Below are positions 1 through 8,166 of a DNA stretch of 64,000 nt, piece after piece. This stretch comes from Nocardiopsis quinghaiensis. GTDB lineage: Bacteria; Actinomycetota; Actinomycetes; Streptosporangiales; Streptosporangiaceae. The translations under genes were made by a program, and so were the position numbers. The notes beneath the pieces are model-generated. The model was not told the origin of the DNA. It saw nothing but the letters and a program-made list of their open reading frames with translations, and made no database searches. How positions within the stretch are numbered: the stretch's first letter is position 1; each line of letters opens with the position of its first letter. Where the stretch lies: contig NZ_VWVU01000007.1 of NCBI RefSeq assembly GCF_008638365.1, positions 186,001 to 250,000 on the forward strand. Reading direction: 5' to 3'.

Positions 1-2
1 GC

Positions 3-2147
3 CGTACCGGGCTCGCCGAGCGCACCGACCGGCGCGCGGAGATCGGCACCCGGCTCGACGCGGCCGAACGCACCGAGTCGGTGCTGCCGCTCCTGCGCGC
101 CCGCGACACCCGACGCACCGAGCTGGACAAGGCCGAACTGGCCGTCACCGACCACATGTCCCTGGTCAGCGGCCTGTCCGGGGTCGACACCGCGGACCTG
201 TTCCCGGCGGAGCCCGGCGGTTCCGGCCCCGAGGAGGCGCTGCGCGGCGCCGAACGGGAGCGCCGTGACGAGCTGGCCCGCCTGGAGCTGCTGCGCGGGG
301 ACGCCGAGCGCTGCCAGTCCCTGGGCCGCTCCGTCACCGCGCTCACCCGGCGCCTGGGCGATATCCGCGACCAGCGGGAACACCAGCGCGGGCTGGTCGC
401 CGACCTGCCGCCCCGGGTGGAGCGGCTGACCACCAAACTGCGCGGACTGCGCGACCGGGCGGGCAGGGTGGAGGCGGCGGGGACCGCCCTGGCCGCCGCC
501 GAGCGGCGCCGGGACGCGGCCGTGGAGTACGACCGCCTCGGCCGGGAGCTGGAGGAGGCCCACGAGCGGCACGGCGCGACGGTGGACACAGCCCAGGACG
601 CCCGTGACCGCGCCCTCGGACTGCGCGAGCGCCGCATCAGCCACATGGCCGCCGAGCTGGCGGCCGGCCTCGCCGCCGGCGAGCCGTGCGCCGTGTGCGG
701 GTCGGCGGAGCACCCCTCTCCCGCCCGGCCTTCCGGGCAGGGGCTGGTGTCCGCGGAGGAGGAGAAGCGGGCCCAGGCGGCCGCCGACGCCGCCGCCGTC
801 CGGCGCGCCGAGGCGGAGAACGCCGTGGTGGCGCTGCGCGAGCGGCGCGACGCCGCCCGCGAGCGCGCCGAGGGCCGCACCCCGGAGTCCGCCCGCGAGG
901 AGGTGCGGACCCACGTCCGAGCGCTGTCGGAGGCCCGGGACGCCGTGGGGGAGGCGCGCCGGGTGGAGGAGGCGCTGGAGAGGGCCGCCGACGACCTGGA
1001 GGGGGCCCGTGCACGCGAGGGCGAGCTGGCCCTCCAGGAGACCCGGGTGGAAGCCGACCGGGAGAACGCCGTCCACGAGCACGGGAGGCTCACAGCCCGG
1101 CTGGACCAGGCACGCGGGGACGACGCGGGGCTGGACGAGCGGATCACCAGGCTGAACGGCGAGGCCGACCTGCTCCGCGCCGCCGCCGAGGCCGCCGTCA
1201 ACCGCGACCGCGCGGCCGAGGAGCTGCGCGCGGCCGCCGCCGAGGCCGAGCGGGCACGGGCCGACGCCCGGTTCGCCGACGAGGCCGGGGTGTGGGAGGC
1301 CGCCCTGGACGAGCGGCGACGGCGTGAGCTGCGCGAGCGCGCCCGTTCCTTCGACGACGAGCTGGCCGCCGCCGAGGCGGCGCTGGCCGACCCCGGCCTG
1401 GTCGCCGCGGGAGGACTGCCCGCACCGGACCTGGAGGCGCTGGCCGCCGGCTCCCTGCGCGCCTCGGACGCCGCGGACCGCGCGGTGACCTGGCGGAGCA
1501 CGCTGGAACAGCGTGCGGTCCGGCTCACCGAGCTGCGCGGGGATCTCCGGCGGGAGCTGACGGACCGCGATCCGGTGCTGCACCGCTACACGGTTGCCGA
1601 GGGACTGCGCGGCCTGGCGGCGGGAACCTCCCCCGACAACACCGACCACGTGCGCCTGTCCGCGTACGTGCTGGCCTCCCGCCTGGAACGGGTGGTGGCC
1701 GCCGCCAACGACCGCCTGGTGACGATGTCGGACGGCCGGTACGAACTGCGGTACACGGTGGACAAGGCCGCCGGCGACGGGCGCGCGCGTTCGGCCGGCG
1801 GCCTGGGCATGCGTGTGGTCGACGCCTGGACGGGGGTGGAGCGCGATCCGGCCACGCTCTCGGGCGGGGAGACGTTCTTCAGTTCGCTGGCCCTGGCACT
1901 GGGACTGGGCGACGTGGCCGGCGCCGAGGCTGGCGGCGCGGACATCGACACGCTGTTCGTGGACGAGGGCTTCGGCACCCTGGACGAGGACACCCTGGAG
2001 GAGGTGCTGGACGTGCTGGACCGGCTGCGCGACGGCGGCCGCGCCGTGGGCGTGGTGAGCCATGTCGCCGACCTGAGGCAGCGGGTCACGACGCGGCTGA
2101 GGGTGGTCAAGAGCGCCTCGGGGTCGAGGGTGGAGCACGTGGGCTGA
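3..2147 (+). CDS. sbcC: Exonuclease subunit SbcC (Rad50-like ATPase), 5' truncated by the window edge
   Basis: This is the C-terminal part of the SbcC ATPase, which works with the SbcD nuclease to open DNA hairpins and process double-strand ends. The frame is open from base 3, so the N-terminal Walker A half lies outside the window. Visible parts are long Arg/Glu/Ala-rich coiled coils, a zinc-hook CAVCGSAEHP near bases 684-716, the ABC signature LSGGETFF near 1858 and the Walker B stretch DTLFVDEGFG near 1948, with the usual D-loop and H-loop after it. Family proteins are about 1000 residues and about 715 are present here. sbcD would be expected just upstream. The call is secure. Confidence 0.95.
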   Translation, partial: RTGLAERTDRRAEIGTRLDAAERTESVLPLLRARDTRRTELDKAELAVTDHMSLVSGLSGVDTADLFPAEPGGSGPEEALRGAERERRDELARLELLRGDAERCQSLGRSVTALTRRLGDIRDQREHQRGLVADLPPRVERLTTKLRGLRDRAGRVEAAGTALAAAERRRDAAVEYDRLGRELEEAHERHGATVDTAQDARDRALGLRERRISHMAAELAAGLAAGEPCAVCGSAEHPSPARPSGQGLVSAEEEKRAQAAADAAAVRRAEAENAVVALRERRDAARERAEGRTPESAREEVRTHVRALSEARDAVGEARRVEEALERAADDLEGARAREGELALQETRVEADRENAVHEHGRLTARLDQARGDDAGLDERITRLNGEADLLRAAAEAAVNRDRAAEELRAAAAEAERARADARFADEAGVWEAALDERRRRELRERARSFDDELAAAEAALADPGLVAAGGLPAPDLEALAAGSLRASDAADRAVTWRSTLEQRAVRLTELRGDLRRELTDRDPVLHRYTVAEGLRGLAAGTSPDNTDHVRLSAYVLASRLERVVAAANDRLVTMSDGRYELRYTVDKAAGDGRARSAGGLGMRVVDAWTGVERDPATLSGGETFFSSLALALGLGDVAGAEAGGADIDTLFVDEGFGTLDEDTLEEVLDVLDRLRDGGRAVGVVSHVADLRQRVTTRLRVVKSASGSRVEHVG

Positions 2148-2186
2148 CCGGCCCGGTCCCTGTCCCGGGACGGGTGGGTGCCCGCG

Positions 2187-2207
2187 GCGCGCGGACCGGC
2201 CGCGCGC
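2187..2207. terminator. Hairpin after sbcC
   Basis: The arms GCGCGCGG and CCGCGCGC pair perfectly around a 5-base loop, 40 bases after the sbcC stop. There is no T-tract, as is common in high-GC actinobacteria. It probably separates sbcC from the next gene. Confidence 0.45.
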
Positions 2208-2248
2208 ACCCCCACCCCGGATCCGGCCGCCTCCGGACCGGTGCGACA

Positions 2249-2677
2249 ATGACCAGCGTGAATTCGCTGGTCAACATCGCCGTGTTCGGAATCGTGGGCG
2301 CCATCATGATGGCGGCCCTCATCGGTCTGCTCCTCGTGCTTCCGGGAGGTGCGAGCGGAACGACTCCCAGGACGCGGGTGGCGTTCGGAACCGCCTCGGT
2401 GGTGCTGCTGGTGGCGCTGCCGACGTTGGCCGCGGCCAACACGCTGTCCGCCGGGCCCGGCTTCTGGACGGCGTTCGCCGTGGCCAGCTGCGTCGTGGCC
2501 GTCGTGTACGCGGTGAACGTGGGGATGCTGCCGCTGGTGGCCCGCCGCCAGGCCGCGTCCGGGAACCGGTCCGCCCTCGCCTCGCTGCGGCCGTCCCCGC
2601 CGGTCCTGGCCGTGGGCCTGCTGGTCTGCCTGGCCCTGGGACTGGTGGGCGCGTCCGTGGCCGCCCTGGTCGTCTGA
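2249..2677 (+). CDS. Small four-helix membrane protein of unknown function
   Basis: I do not recognise the family. The roughly 142-residue product has four hydrophobic segments, near residues 5-30, 45-65, 75-98 and 118-140, with short loops, so it is an integral membrane protein. No catalytic motif is visible. The start is uncertain. ATG 2249 is used here, but GACAAT at 2245-2250 followed by seven bases and GTG 2258 has the spacing of a leaderless -10/start pair, so GTG 2258 is equally plausible. It lies between sbcC and a convergent copper/oxidase assembly gene, and neither neighbour suggests a role. Confidence 0.65.
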   Translation: MTSVNSLVNIAVFGIVGAIMMAALIGLLLVLPGGASGTTPRTRVAFGTASVVLLVALPTLAAANTLSAGPGFWTAFAVASCVVAVVYAVNVGMLPLVARRQAASGNRSALASLRPSPPVLAVGLLVCLALGLVGASVAALVV

Positions 2678-2703
2678 CGCCGCTTCCCCACGTCCCGCCC
2701 CCA

Positions 2704-2729
2704 CGCCCCGCGCCCTCCGGCGCGGGGCG
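2704..2729. terminator. Bidirectional hairpin between convergent genes
   Basis: CGCCCCGCGCC and GGCGCGGGGCG form a perfect 11-bp stem with a 4-base loop, midway between two converging stop codons. It can terminate in both directions. Confidence 0.7.
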
Positions 2730-2747
2730 CTTCGCCGCCCGGCCGCG

Positions 2748-4889
2748 CTAGCCGTCCTTCGGACCCGGCGCCTCCGGGTTCGGGCCCGGCGCCTCCGGGG
2801 GCGCGGTGTCCTTGGCCGGACCCGTGGCGCGTGAGCGCCGGCCGAGTTCGGCCAGGTAGGCGTTGTAGGCGTCCATGTCGGCGTCGTCGGAGCCGTCCCG
2901 GCGGCTGTGCCGTTCGCGGCGGCGCTCCTCCTTCTCGTCGTCGCGCGCCCACTGCCGGACCAGGGCGATCATGACCAGCGCGGTGGGGATCTCGCCCAGC
3001 GCCCAGGCGACGCCGCCGCCCTTGTACTGGTCCTCGGCCTGCCCCTCCAGCCAGGGCACCTCGAACTGGCCGTAGAAGTCCATCGCCAGCGGCGCCGACT
3101 GCATCATGATCGTGATGCCGAAGAAGGCGTGGAACCCCATCACCACCAGCAGCAGCAGGATCCGCAGCAGGAAGGGCACCTTCCTCGGGGCCGGGTCCAC
3201 GCCCACGATGATCCAGTAGAAGAGGAAGCCCACGAGGAGGAAGTGCACGCCCATGAACATGTGACCCAGGTGGTCGTTCATCAGCGTGCCGAACAGCGGG
3301 GTGAAGTACAGCGCGTAGGGGCTGAGCACGAACAGCGGGGCGGCGACCGCCGGATGCGTCACCACCTTGGAGAAGCGGCTGTTCAGGAACAGGTTCAGCC
3401 ACTCGCGCGGCCCCCGGTCCCCGCGCCGCGCGGCGGGCCGGAGCCCGCGCAGGGCCAGGGTGACCGGCGCGCCCAGCACCAGCAGGATCGGGGTGAGCAT
3501 CGACAGCACCATGTGCTGGATCATGTGCGTCGAGAACATCACCATCGAGTAGGTCGCGAACCCGCTCAGCTGTGTGGCGACGATCGTCAGCAGTCCCGCC
3601 GCGAAGGACACCGTGCGCCCGACGGGCCAGGGGTCGCCCCGGCGCCGCAGCCGCACCACACCGGCCGCGTACAACCCGCCCCCGATCACCACGAGCATGG
3701 CGAAGAACAGGTCGGGGCGCCACAGCGTGAGCAGGGTCCCGGCGCTCATGGGCGGTGGGACGGGGAAGCCGAGGATGATGGTGGCCGGGTCGACGGCGCT
3801 CTCCAGCGGCGGGGGCGGCGCGGTGCGCCCCAGCCCGACGGCCACGCCGATGACGGCGGCCATGAGGAGCACCTCGACCAGGGCCACGCGCAGGAACAGC
3901 GGGCGCCGGAAGGCCTCCCCCGCCGTGCCCTGCGGCGCGTCGCCGAGGCGCTTGAAGGCGAACTCGCGGTGCATGTAGCCGAACGCGCCCAGGACCACGA
4001 ACAGGATGGTCTTGACCAGGATGATCAGCCCGTACTCGGTGGTGACCAGGTCCCCGACGGAGTACAGGCGCGCCAGCGCGCTGGCCACGCCGCTGACGGC
4101 CACGCCGACGTAGGCCCACAGGGCCAGGCGGCTGAACCGGTTGGCGGCCACCGACGGGTCCTGCGCGTCCCGGCGCACCGCATGGTAGGTGAGGGCGGCC
4201 AGCCCGCCCACCCACACGCTAATGGAGATGACGTGCATGGCCAGCCCGGTCACGGCCAGTTCGTGCGCTCCCGAGGAGGCCGAGTGGCCGGTCAGCGCCG
4301 GGGGCGTGACGGCGACCAGGGCGAGGACGAGCAGCCACAGACCACCGGTGACGCTGGTGGTCGTGCGTCCGAACAGGGCGATGCCGGTCGTGAACAGGAC
4401 GACGAACATCAGCGCGATGCCGCCGGAGACGGACCCGGCGTAGGCGGTGACCTCGTCGATGCTGACCTGGCCGGCGGTCTTGGCCAGGAACTCCGAGGCC
4501 TGGAAGTAGAGGACGAACACGGCGGAGACGGCCCAGGCCAGGGCCGCCCAGGTGGCGCCTTGCACGTAGCCGACCGCCTGTGGAGACAGCCGGCCCTTGT
4601 GGGAGGGCAGCAGGACCGCGGCGAGGAGCAGCAGGCCGATGGCCGCGACCGCGGCGGCGTCCATGGCGGTCTTGGCCAGGGGCAGGCCCCAGCGGACGGC
4701 CTCACCGGCGTCGGGCAGGCCCGGGATGACCTCGGGGAAGGCGGCGCCGCCGAGAACGAGGGTGAGGCTCAGACCGATCAGGCACAGGGCCGCGGCGGCC
4801 GCCGCGAAGAAGGGGACGCGCCCCGTGCCCGGTGCGTCTTCATGGTGTTCCTGGAAGGGGGGTTTCGGGTTCAGTGCGGGAGGAGCCAC
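2748..4889 (-). CDS. Fused CopD-like copper resistance / CtaG-like cytochrome c oxidase assembly membrane protein
   Basis: The roughly 713-residue multi-pass membrane protein joins two families. The N-terminal half (about 60-340) is CopD-like, with helix-borne His residues in segments such as LTGHSASSGAHEL and MHVISISVWVGG, consistent with copper handling. The C-terminal half (about 375-670) is caa3_CtaG-like, with STHMIQHMVLSM and LMNDHLGHMFMG, His-rich membrane motifs linked to copper delivery to oxidase subunit II. The cytosolic tail is charged. The GTG start at 4889 is preceded by GGAG six bases upstream. Fused CopD/CtaG proteins are common in actinobacteria. The role is family knowledge and metal binding here is inferred. 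Confidence 0.88.
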   Translation of the reverse strand: MAPPALNPKPPFQEHHEDAPGTGRVPFFAAAAAALCLIGLSLTLVLGGAAFPEVIPGLPDAGEAVRWGLPLAKTAMDAAAVAAIGLLLLAAVLLPSHKGRLSPQAVGYVQGATWAALAWAVSAVFVLYFQASEFLAKTAGQVSIDEVTAYAGSVSGGIALMFVVLFTTGIALFGRTTTSVTGGLWLLVLALVAVTPPALTGHSASSGAHELAVTGLAMHVISISVWVGGLAALTYHAVRRDAQDPSVAANRFSRLALWAYVGVAVSGVASALARLYSVGDLVTTEYGLIILVKTILFVVLGAFGYMHREFAFKRLGDAPQGTAGEAFRRPLFLRVALVEVLLMAAVIGVAVGLGRTAPPPPLESAVDPATIILGFPVPPPMSAGTLLTLWRPDLFFAMLVVIGGGLYAAGVVRLRRRGDPWPVGRTVSFAAGLLTIVATQLSGFATYSMVMFSTHMIQHMVLSMLTPILLVLGAPVTLALRGLRPAARRGDRGPREWLNLFLNSRFSKVVTHPAVAAPLFVLSPYALYFTPLFGTLMNDHLGHMFMGVHFLLVGFLFYWIIVGVDPAPRKVPFLLRILLLLVVMGFHAFFGITIMMQSAPLAMDFYGQFEVPWLEGQAEDQYKGGGVAWALGEIPTALVMIALVRQWARDDEKEERRRERHSRRDGSDDADMDAYNAYLAELGRRSRATGPAKDTAPPEAPGPNPEAPGPKDG

Positions 4890-5355
4890 GCGCCACTCCG
4901 TCGTCGGTCTCGTTTCGATGGCTGGTCAGCGCCCTTGGCCGTGTGACCGCCTCGCCGCCGTCCAGACACTTCCGGCAGGGGCCGCGCACGGAGGAACACC
5001 TCGACCAAGGTTAAACCGTTTGCTACACAGTGTCGGACTCGGGCGACTCCGGTAACCCCCGTAAAAGCTCCGGATACGCGGAGCGTCCGGAAGGATGTCG
5101 CGTTCCCCCCTCCCCGAGGGGCCTCCCGCGATACGCTCGGGTCCGGTCGCGACGACGGTCCTCCCCGCCTTCGCCGTTCGGCTTCCCCTCCCGCGCCACG
5201 GCCCCCGTGGCTCCTCACAGCACATCCTCTCGTCGCGGGCGTGCTCACGAGGAAGATGCGCCTGCTCCAGCGGGCGGACGGTTATGCCTACACCACGCAG
5301 AAGGAGGCAGGGGCTTCCTCTCCCGTCTGAGGGCGGGGAGTGTCCCCCACACCAG
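4890..5355. other. Divergent intergenic region
   Basis: This 466-base gap holds the 5' regions of the CopD/CtaG gene (minus) and the amidohydrolase-like gene (plus). An AT-richer patch near 5010-5035 is the likeliest promoter area. GCTCCG and CGGAGC form a short hairpin near 5070. I found no convincing gene, riboswitch or recognised operator. Confidence 0.4.
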
Positions 5356-6603
5356 ATGACCGTGTTCGACAGTGTGGTCAGGTCCAGGCGCGTGGTCGCC
5401 CCCGAGGGGGTCGGGCCCGCCTCCGTCGGAGTGCGCGACGGCCGGATCGAGGCCGTTGACGCCTACGGTGCCGACATGCCGGCACGCGAGGTGACCGACC
5501 TCGGCGACGCGGCGCTGCTGCCCGGTGCCATCGACGTGGACACCGGTGTACACGTGCCGGGGCAGGACCTGGCCGAGTCCTACCGCCTGATGGGCGCGGC
5601 CGCCCTGCGCGGCGGTGTGACCTGCGTCGTGGCCTCCCCCGCCCCGGCCCGGCCCGCCATCACGTCCGCGGACGCACTCCAGGCCCACCAGCGCGCGGCG
5701 GCGCCCTCCCCGGTGCCGGTGCTGTTCCTTGGCGGGGTGACCCACGGCACCGGCCCGCTCGACCTGGCCGACCTGCAGGCGGCGGGCGCGGTGGCCTTCA
5801 GCTGCTCCCTGTCGGACGGGGGAGCCCCGGACATGGCGTCGCTGGGCGACGCCCAGTTGCGCAAGTCGATGGCCGAACTCGCGGCGCTGGACAGCATGCT
5901 GCTGGTGCACGCCGAGGACGCCCGGGAACTGGGGGCCCCGCCGGTGCCGGCCGAGCAGCGGCCGCCCCGGGCGGAGCGGCGCGGGCTGGAGCGGGTGATC
6001 GCGGCGGCCCGCGTGGTGGGGGCGCGCACGCACGTGTGCCCTTTCACGGCGGCCGAGTGCGCCGCGCTGCTGGCGGCGGCGGGGCAGATCGGGGTGGAGT
6101 TGTCGGCGCAGACCTGCCCGCACTACCTGTGCCTGCCCTCGGAGGCGCTGGCGCGGGAGTCGCCCGCCCACGCCTGCCGCCCGCCGGTGCGCTCGGACGC
6201 CAACCGCAGGGCGCTGTGGAGCGCGCTGCTGGCGGAGGACTCGTCGATCACCACGGTGGGTTCGGGACACCTTCCCGCCCACGGCCTGTACACGTTGGAG
6301 CGGAGTCTGCCCGCGCTGTGGACGGCGGCGCACCGGCGCGGCCGCGGGCTGGCCGACCTGGCGCGGTGGACGGCCGGGGCTCCCGCGGAACTGCTGGGGC
6401 TGGGCGGCAAGGGGCGGATCGCGGCGGGCTTCGACGCCGACCTGGTCGCCTTCGACCCCCTCGCACGGGTGGCGGTTCCGGTGGTGGATCCGAGCCCGTA
6501 CGCGGGTAGGGAGTTGGTAGGCCGCGTGGGACAGGTGTGGGTCTCGGGGCGCAGGACCGAACCGGAGGGCGTCCGCGGTGGCTCCCCGGTCAGCGATCCG
6601 TGA
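5356..6603 (+). CDS. Allantoinase/dihydroorotase-family protein with lost metal ligands (probable pseudoenzyme)
   Basis: The 415-residue product aligns along its length with cyclic amidohydrolases (allantoinase/dihydroorotase). Active members need His-x-His, a carboxylated Lys, two further His and a catalytic Asp. Here HxH is DxG (PGAIDVDTGVHVPGQ), the Lys position is Ser (AVAFSCSL) and the catalytic Asp of SDHxP is Gly (GSGHLP). The two later His remain in LLVHAED and TCPHYL. The fold therefore seems kept and hydrolysis unlikely. The ATG at 5356 is chosen because homology begins there; its ribosome site is weak. A structural or regulatory role, as for noncatalytic dihydroorotase homologues that assemble with ATCase, is possible but unproven. 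ald follows 186 bases downstream. Confidence 0.8.
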   Translation: MTVFDSVVRSRRVVAPEGVGPASVGVRDGRIEAVDAYGADMPAREVTDLGDAALLPGAIDVDTGVHVPGQDLAESYRLMGAAALRGGVTCVVASPAPARPAITSADALQAHQRAAAPSPVPVLFLGGVTHGTGPLDLADLQAAGAVAFSCSLSDGGAPDMASLGDAQLRKSMAELAALDSMLLVHAEDARELGAPPVPAEQRPPRAERRGLERVIAAARVVGARTHVCPFTAAECAALLAAAGQIGVELSAQTCPHYLCLPSEALARESPAHACRPPVRSDANRRALWSALLAEDSSITTVGSGHLPAHGLYTLERSLPALWTAAHRRGRGLADLARWTAGAPAELLGLGGKGRIAAGFDADLVAFDPLARVAVPVVDPSPYAGRELVGRVGQVWVSGRRTEPEGVRGGSPVSDP

Positions 6604-6789
6604 GGAGGCCGGGCCGGAGCGTTTCACGACGAACCCTTGCACACCGGGCGTGGACTCGTGTCCCATCCCACGCACCCGCTTTACACGTTGCCAACAAAGT
6701 CGCCGACAGCCATGCATGTTGACGATGGCGGCGAAGGGCCCGCGCAGGTCACAGTGGGGATATCAACGGAGATACCAGTAGGAGGAACC

Positions 6790-7911
6790 GTGCGCATCGG
6801 CGTGCCCCGTGAGATCAAGAACCACGAGTACCGGGTGGCCATCACTCCTGCGGGGGTCCACGAACTGGTCAGCCGGGGCCACGAGGTGGTCGTCGAGCGC
6901 GACGCGGGCCTCGGTTCCTCCATCCCCGACACCGAGTACGAGACGGCGGGTGCCCGCATCCTGGACACCGCCGACGAGGTGTGGGCCGCGGGCGAGCTCA
7001 TCCTGAAGGTCAAGGAGCCGATCGCGGCCGAGCACCACCGCATGCGCGAGGGGCAGACCCTCTTCACCTACCTGCACCTGGCCGCCTCCCGCGAGTGCAC
7101 CGACGCGCTGCTGGAACGGCGGGTGACCGGTATCGCCTACGAGACCGTGCAGCTGCCGGACGGCTCTCTGCCGCTGCTGGCTCCGATGTCGGAGGTCGCG
7201 GGCCGCCTGGCCACGCAGGTGGGGTCGGTGACCCTGCAGCGTCCCAGCGGCGGCCGCGGTGTGCTGATGGGCGGGGTGCCGGGTGTGCGCCCGGCCCGGG
7301 TGACCGTGATCGGCGCGGGTGTGTCCGGTCTGAACGCGACGCAGGTCGCGGTGGGCATGGGCGCCGACGTGACCGTGCTGGACCTGAACGTGAACAAGCT
7401 GCGGCACGTGGACTCGATCTACCAGGGCCGGGTCAAGACCGTGGTGTCCAACGCGTTCGAGCTGGAGCATTCGCTGCTGGAGTCGGACCTGGTGATCGGC
7501 GCGGTACTGGTGCCCGGGGCCAAGGCGCCCAAGCTGGTGTCGAACGAGCTGGTGTCGCGGATGCGCCCGGGTGCGGTGCTGGTGGACATCGCCATCGACC
7601 AGGGCGGCTGCTTCGAGGACTCGCGTCCCACCACGCACGCCGACCCCACGTTCCAGGTGCACGACACCGTGTTCTACTGCGTGGCGAACATGCCGGGGGC
7701 GGTGCCCAACACCTCCACCCACGCGCTGACCAAGGACACCCTGCGCTACACGGTGGCGCTGGCGGAGAAGGGCTGGCGGCGGGCCCTGAGCGAGGACGAG
7801 GCGCTGGCCGGGGGCCTGAACACCTTCGACGGCGACGTGGTGTCGGCGCCGGTCGCCGAGGCGCACGGGCTCAAGCACCGCCCGCTGGACGAGGTGCTGG
7901 CCACGGGCTGA
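6790..7911 (+). CDS. ald: Alanine dehydrogenase
   Basis: This enzyme interconverts L-alanine and pyruvate plus ammonia with NAD(H) in the cytosol. The 373-residue length matches the family (about 371). The N-terminus MRIGVPREIKNHEYRVA is diagnostic, and the NAD-binding Rossmann motif is VIGAGVSGLNA. The later stretches DIAIDQGGCFEDSRPTTH and the Pro-rich VANMPGAVPNTST are also typical. The GTG start at 6790 has a strong GGAGGA four bases upstream. A TTGCCA hexamer at 6688 may be part of its promoter, but the -10 partner is poor. It is flanked by two enzyme homologues that have lost active-site residues. A strong hairpin ends the transcript. Confidence 0.96.
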   Translation: MRIGVPREIKNHEYRVAITPAGVHELVSRGHEVVVERDAGLGSSIPDTEYETAGARILDTADEVWAAGELILKVKEPIAAEHHRMREGQTLFTYLHLAASRECTDALLERRVTGIAYETVQLPDGSLPLLAPMSEVAGRLATQVGSVTLQRPSGGRGVLMGGVPGVRPARVTVIGAGVSGLNATQVAVGMGADVTVLDLNVNKLRHVDSIYQGRVKTVVSNAFELEHSLLESDLVIGAVLVPGAKAPKLVSNELVSRMRPGAVLVDIAIDQGGCFEDSRPTTHADPTFQVHDTVFYCVANMPGAVPNTSTHALTKDTLRYTVALAEKGWRRALSEDEALAGGLNTFDGDVVSAPVAEAHGLKHRPLDEVLATG

Positions 7912-7928
7912 GACGGCGGACCCCGCCC

Positions 7929-7968
7929 GGGGCCGTCCACGGTGCCGGTCGGCGCCGTGGACGGCCCC
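7929..7968 (+). terminator. Strong terminator of ald
   Basis: GGGGCCGTCCACGG and CCGTGGACGGCCCC form a perfect 14-bp stem that extends to about 18 bp with one G-T pair, 18 bases after the ald stop. Confidence 0.85.
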
Positions 7969-8166
7969 GTCGCGTGAGGGGGTCCCGGCGTGGGGCCGGG
8001 GGTGCGGGGCGACCGTGGGGTCCACCCACCGGGCCGGCCGGGTGGCACGGACCGCACCGCTCGGGCTGGTCGTGCAGGTCGGCTGGCGGTACCGTCGAGT
8101 GGACAGCCCGTGTCCGGCCCGGTGGTCGGGCGACCGGCGGGAGGACGAGCACCGAGGTGGGACAGC

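Noticed and set aside
2107-4946. Long open frames on both strands across the CopD/CtaG gene
   Set aside because: They encode Arg/Gly/Pro- or His/Gln-rich low-complexity strings and are shadows of the real membrane-protein frame.
5095-5355. N-terminal extension of the amidohydrolase-like protein
   Set aside because: The upstream part is basic low-complexity sequence with no homology to the family, which starts at 5356.
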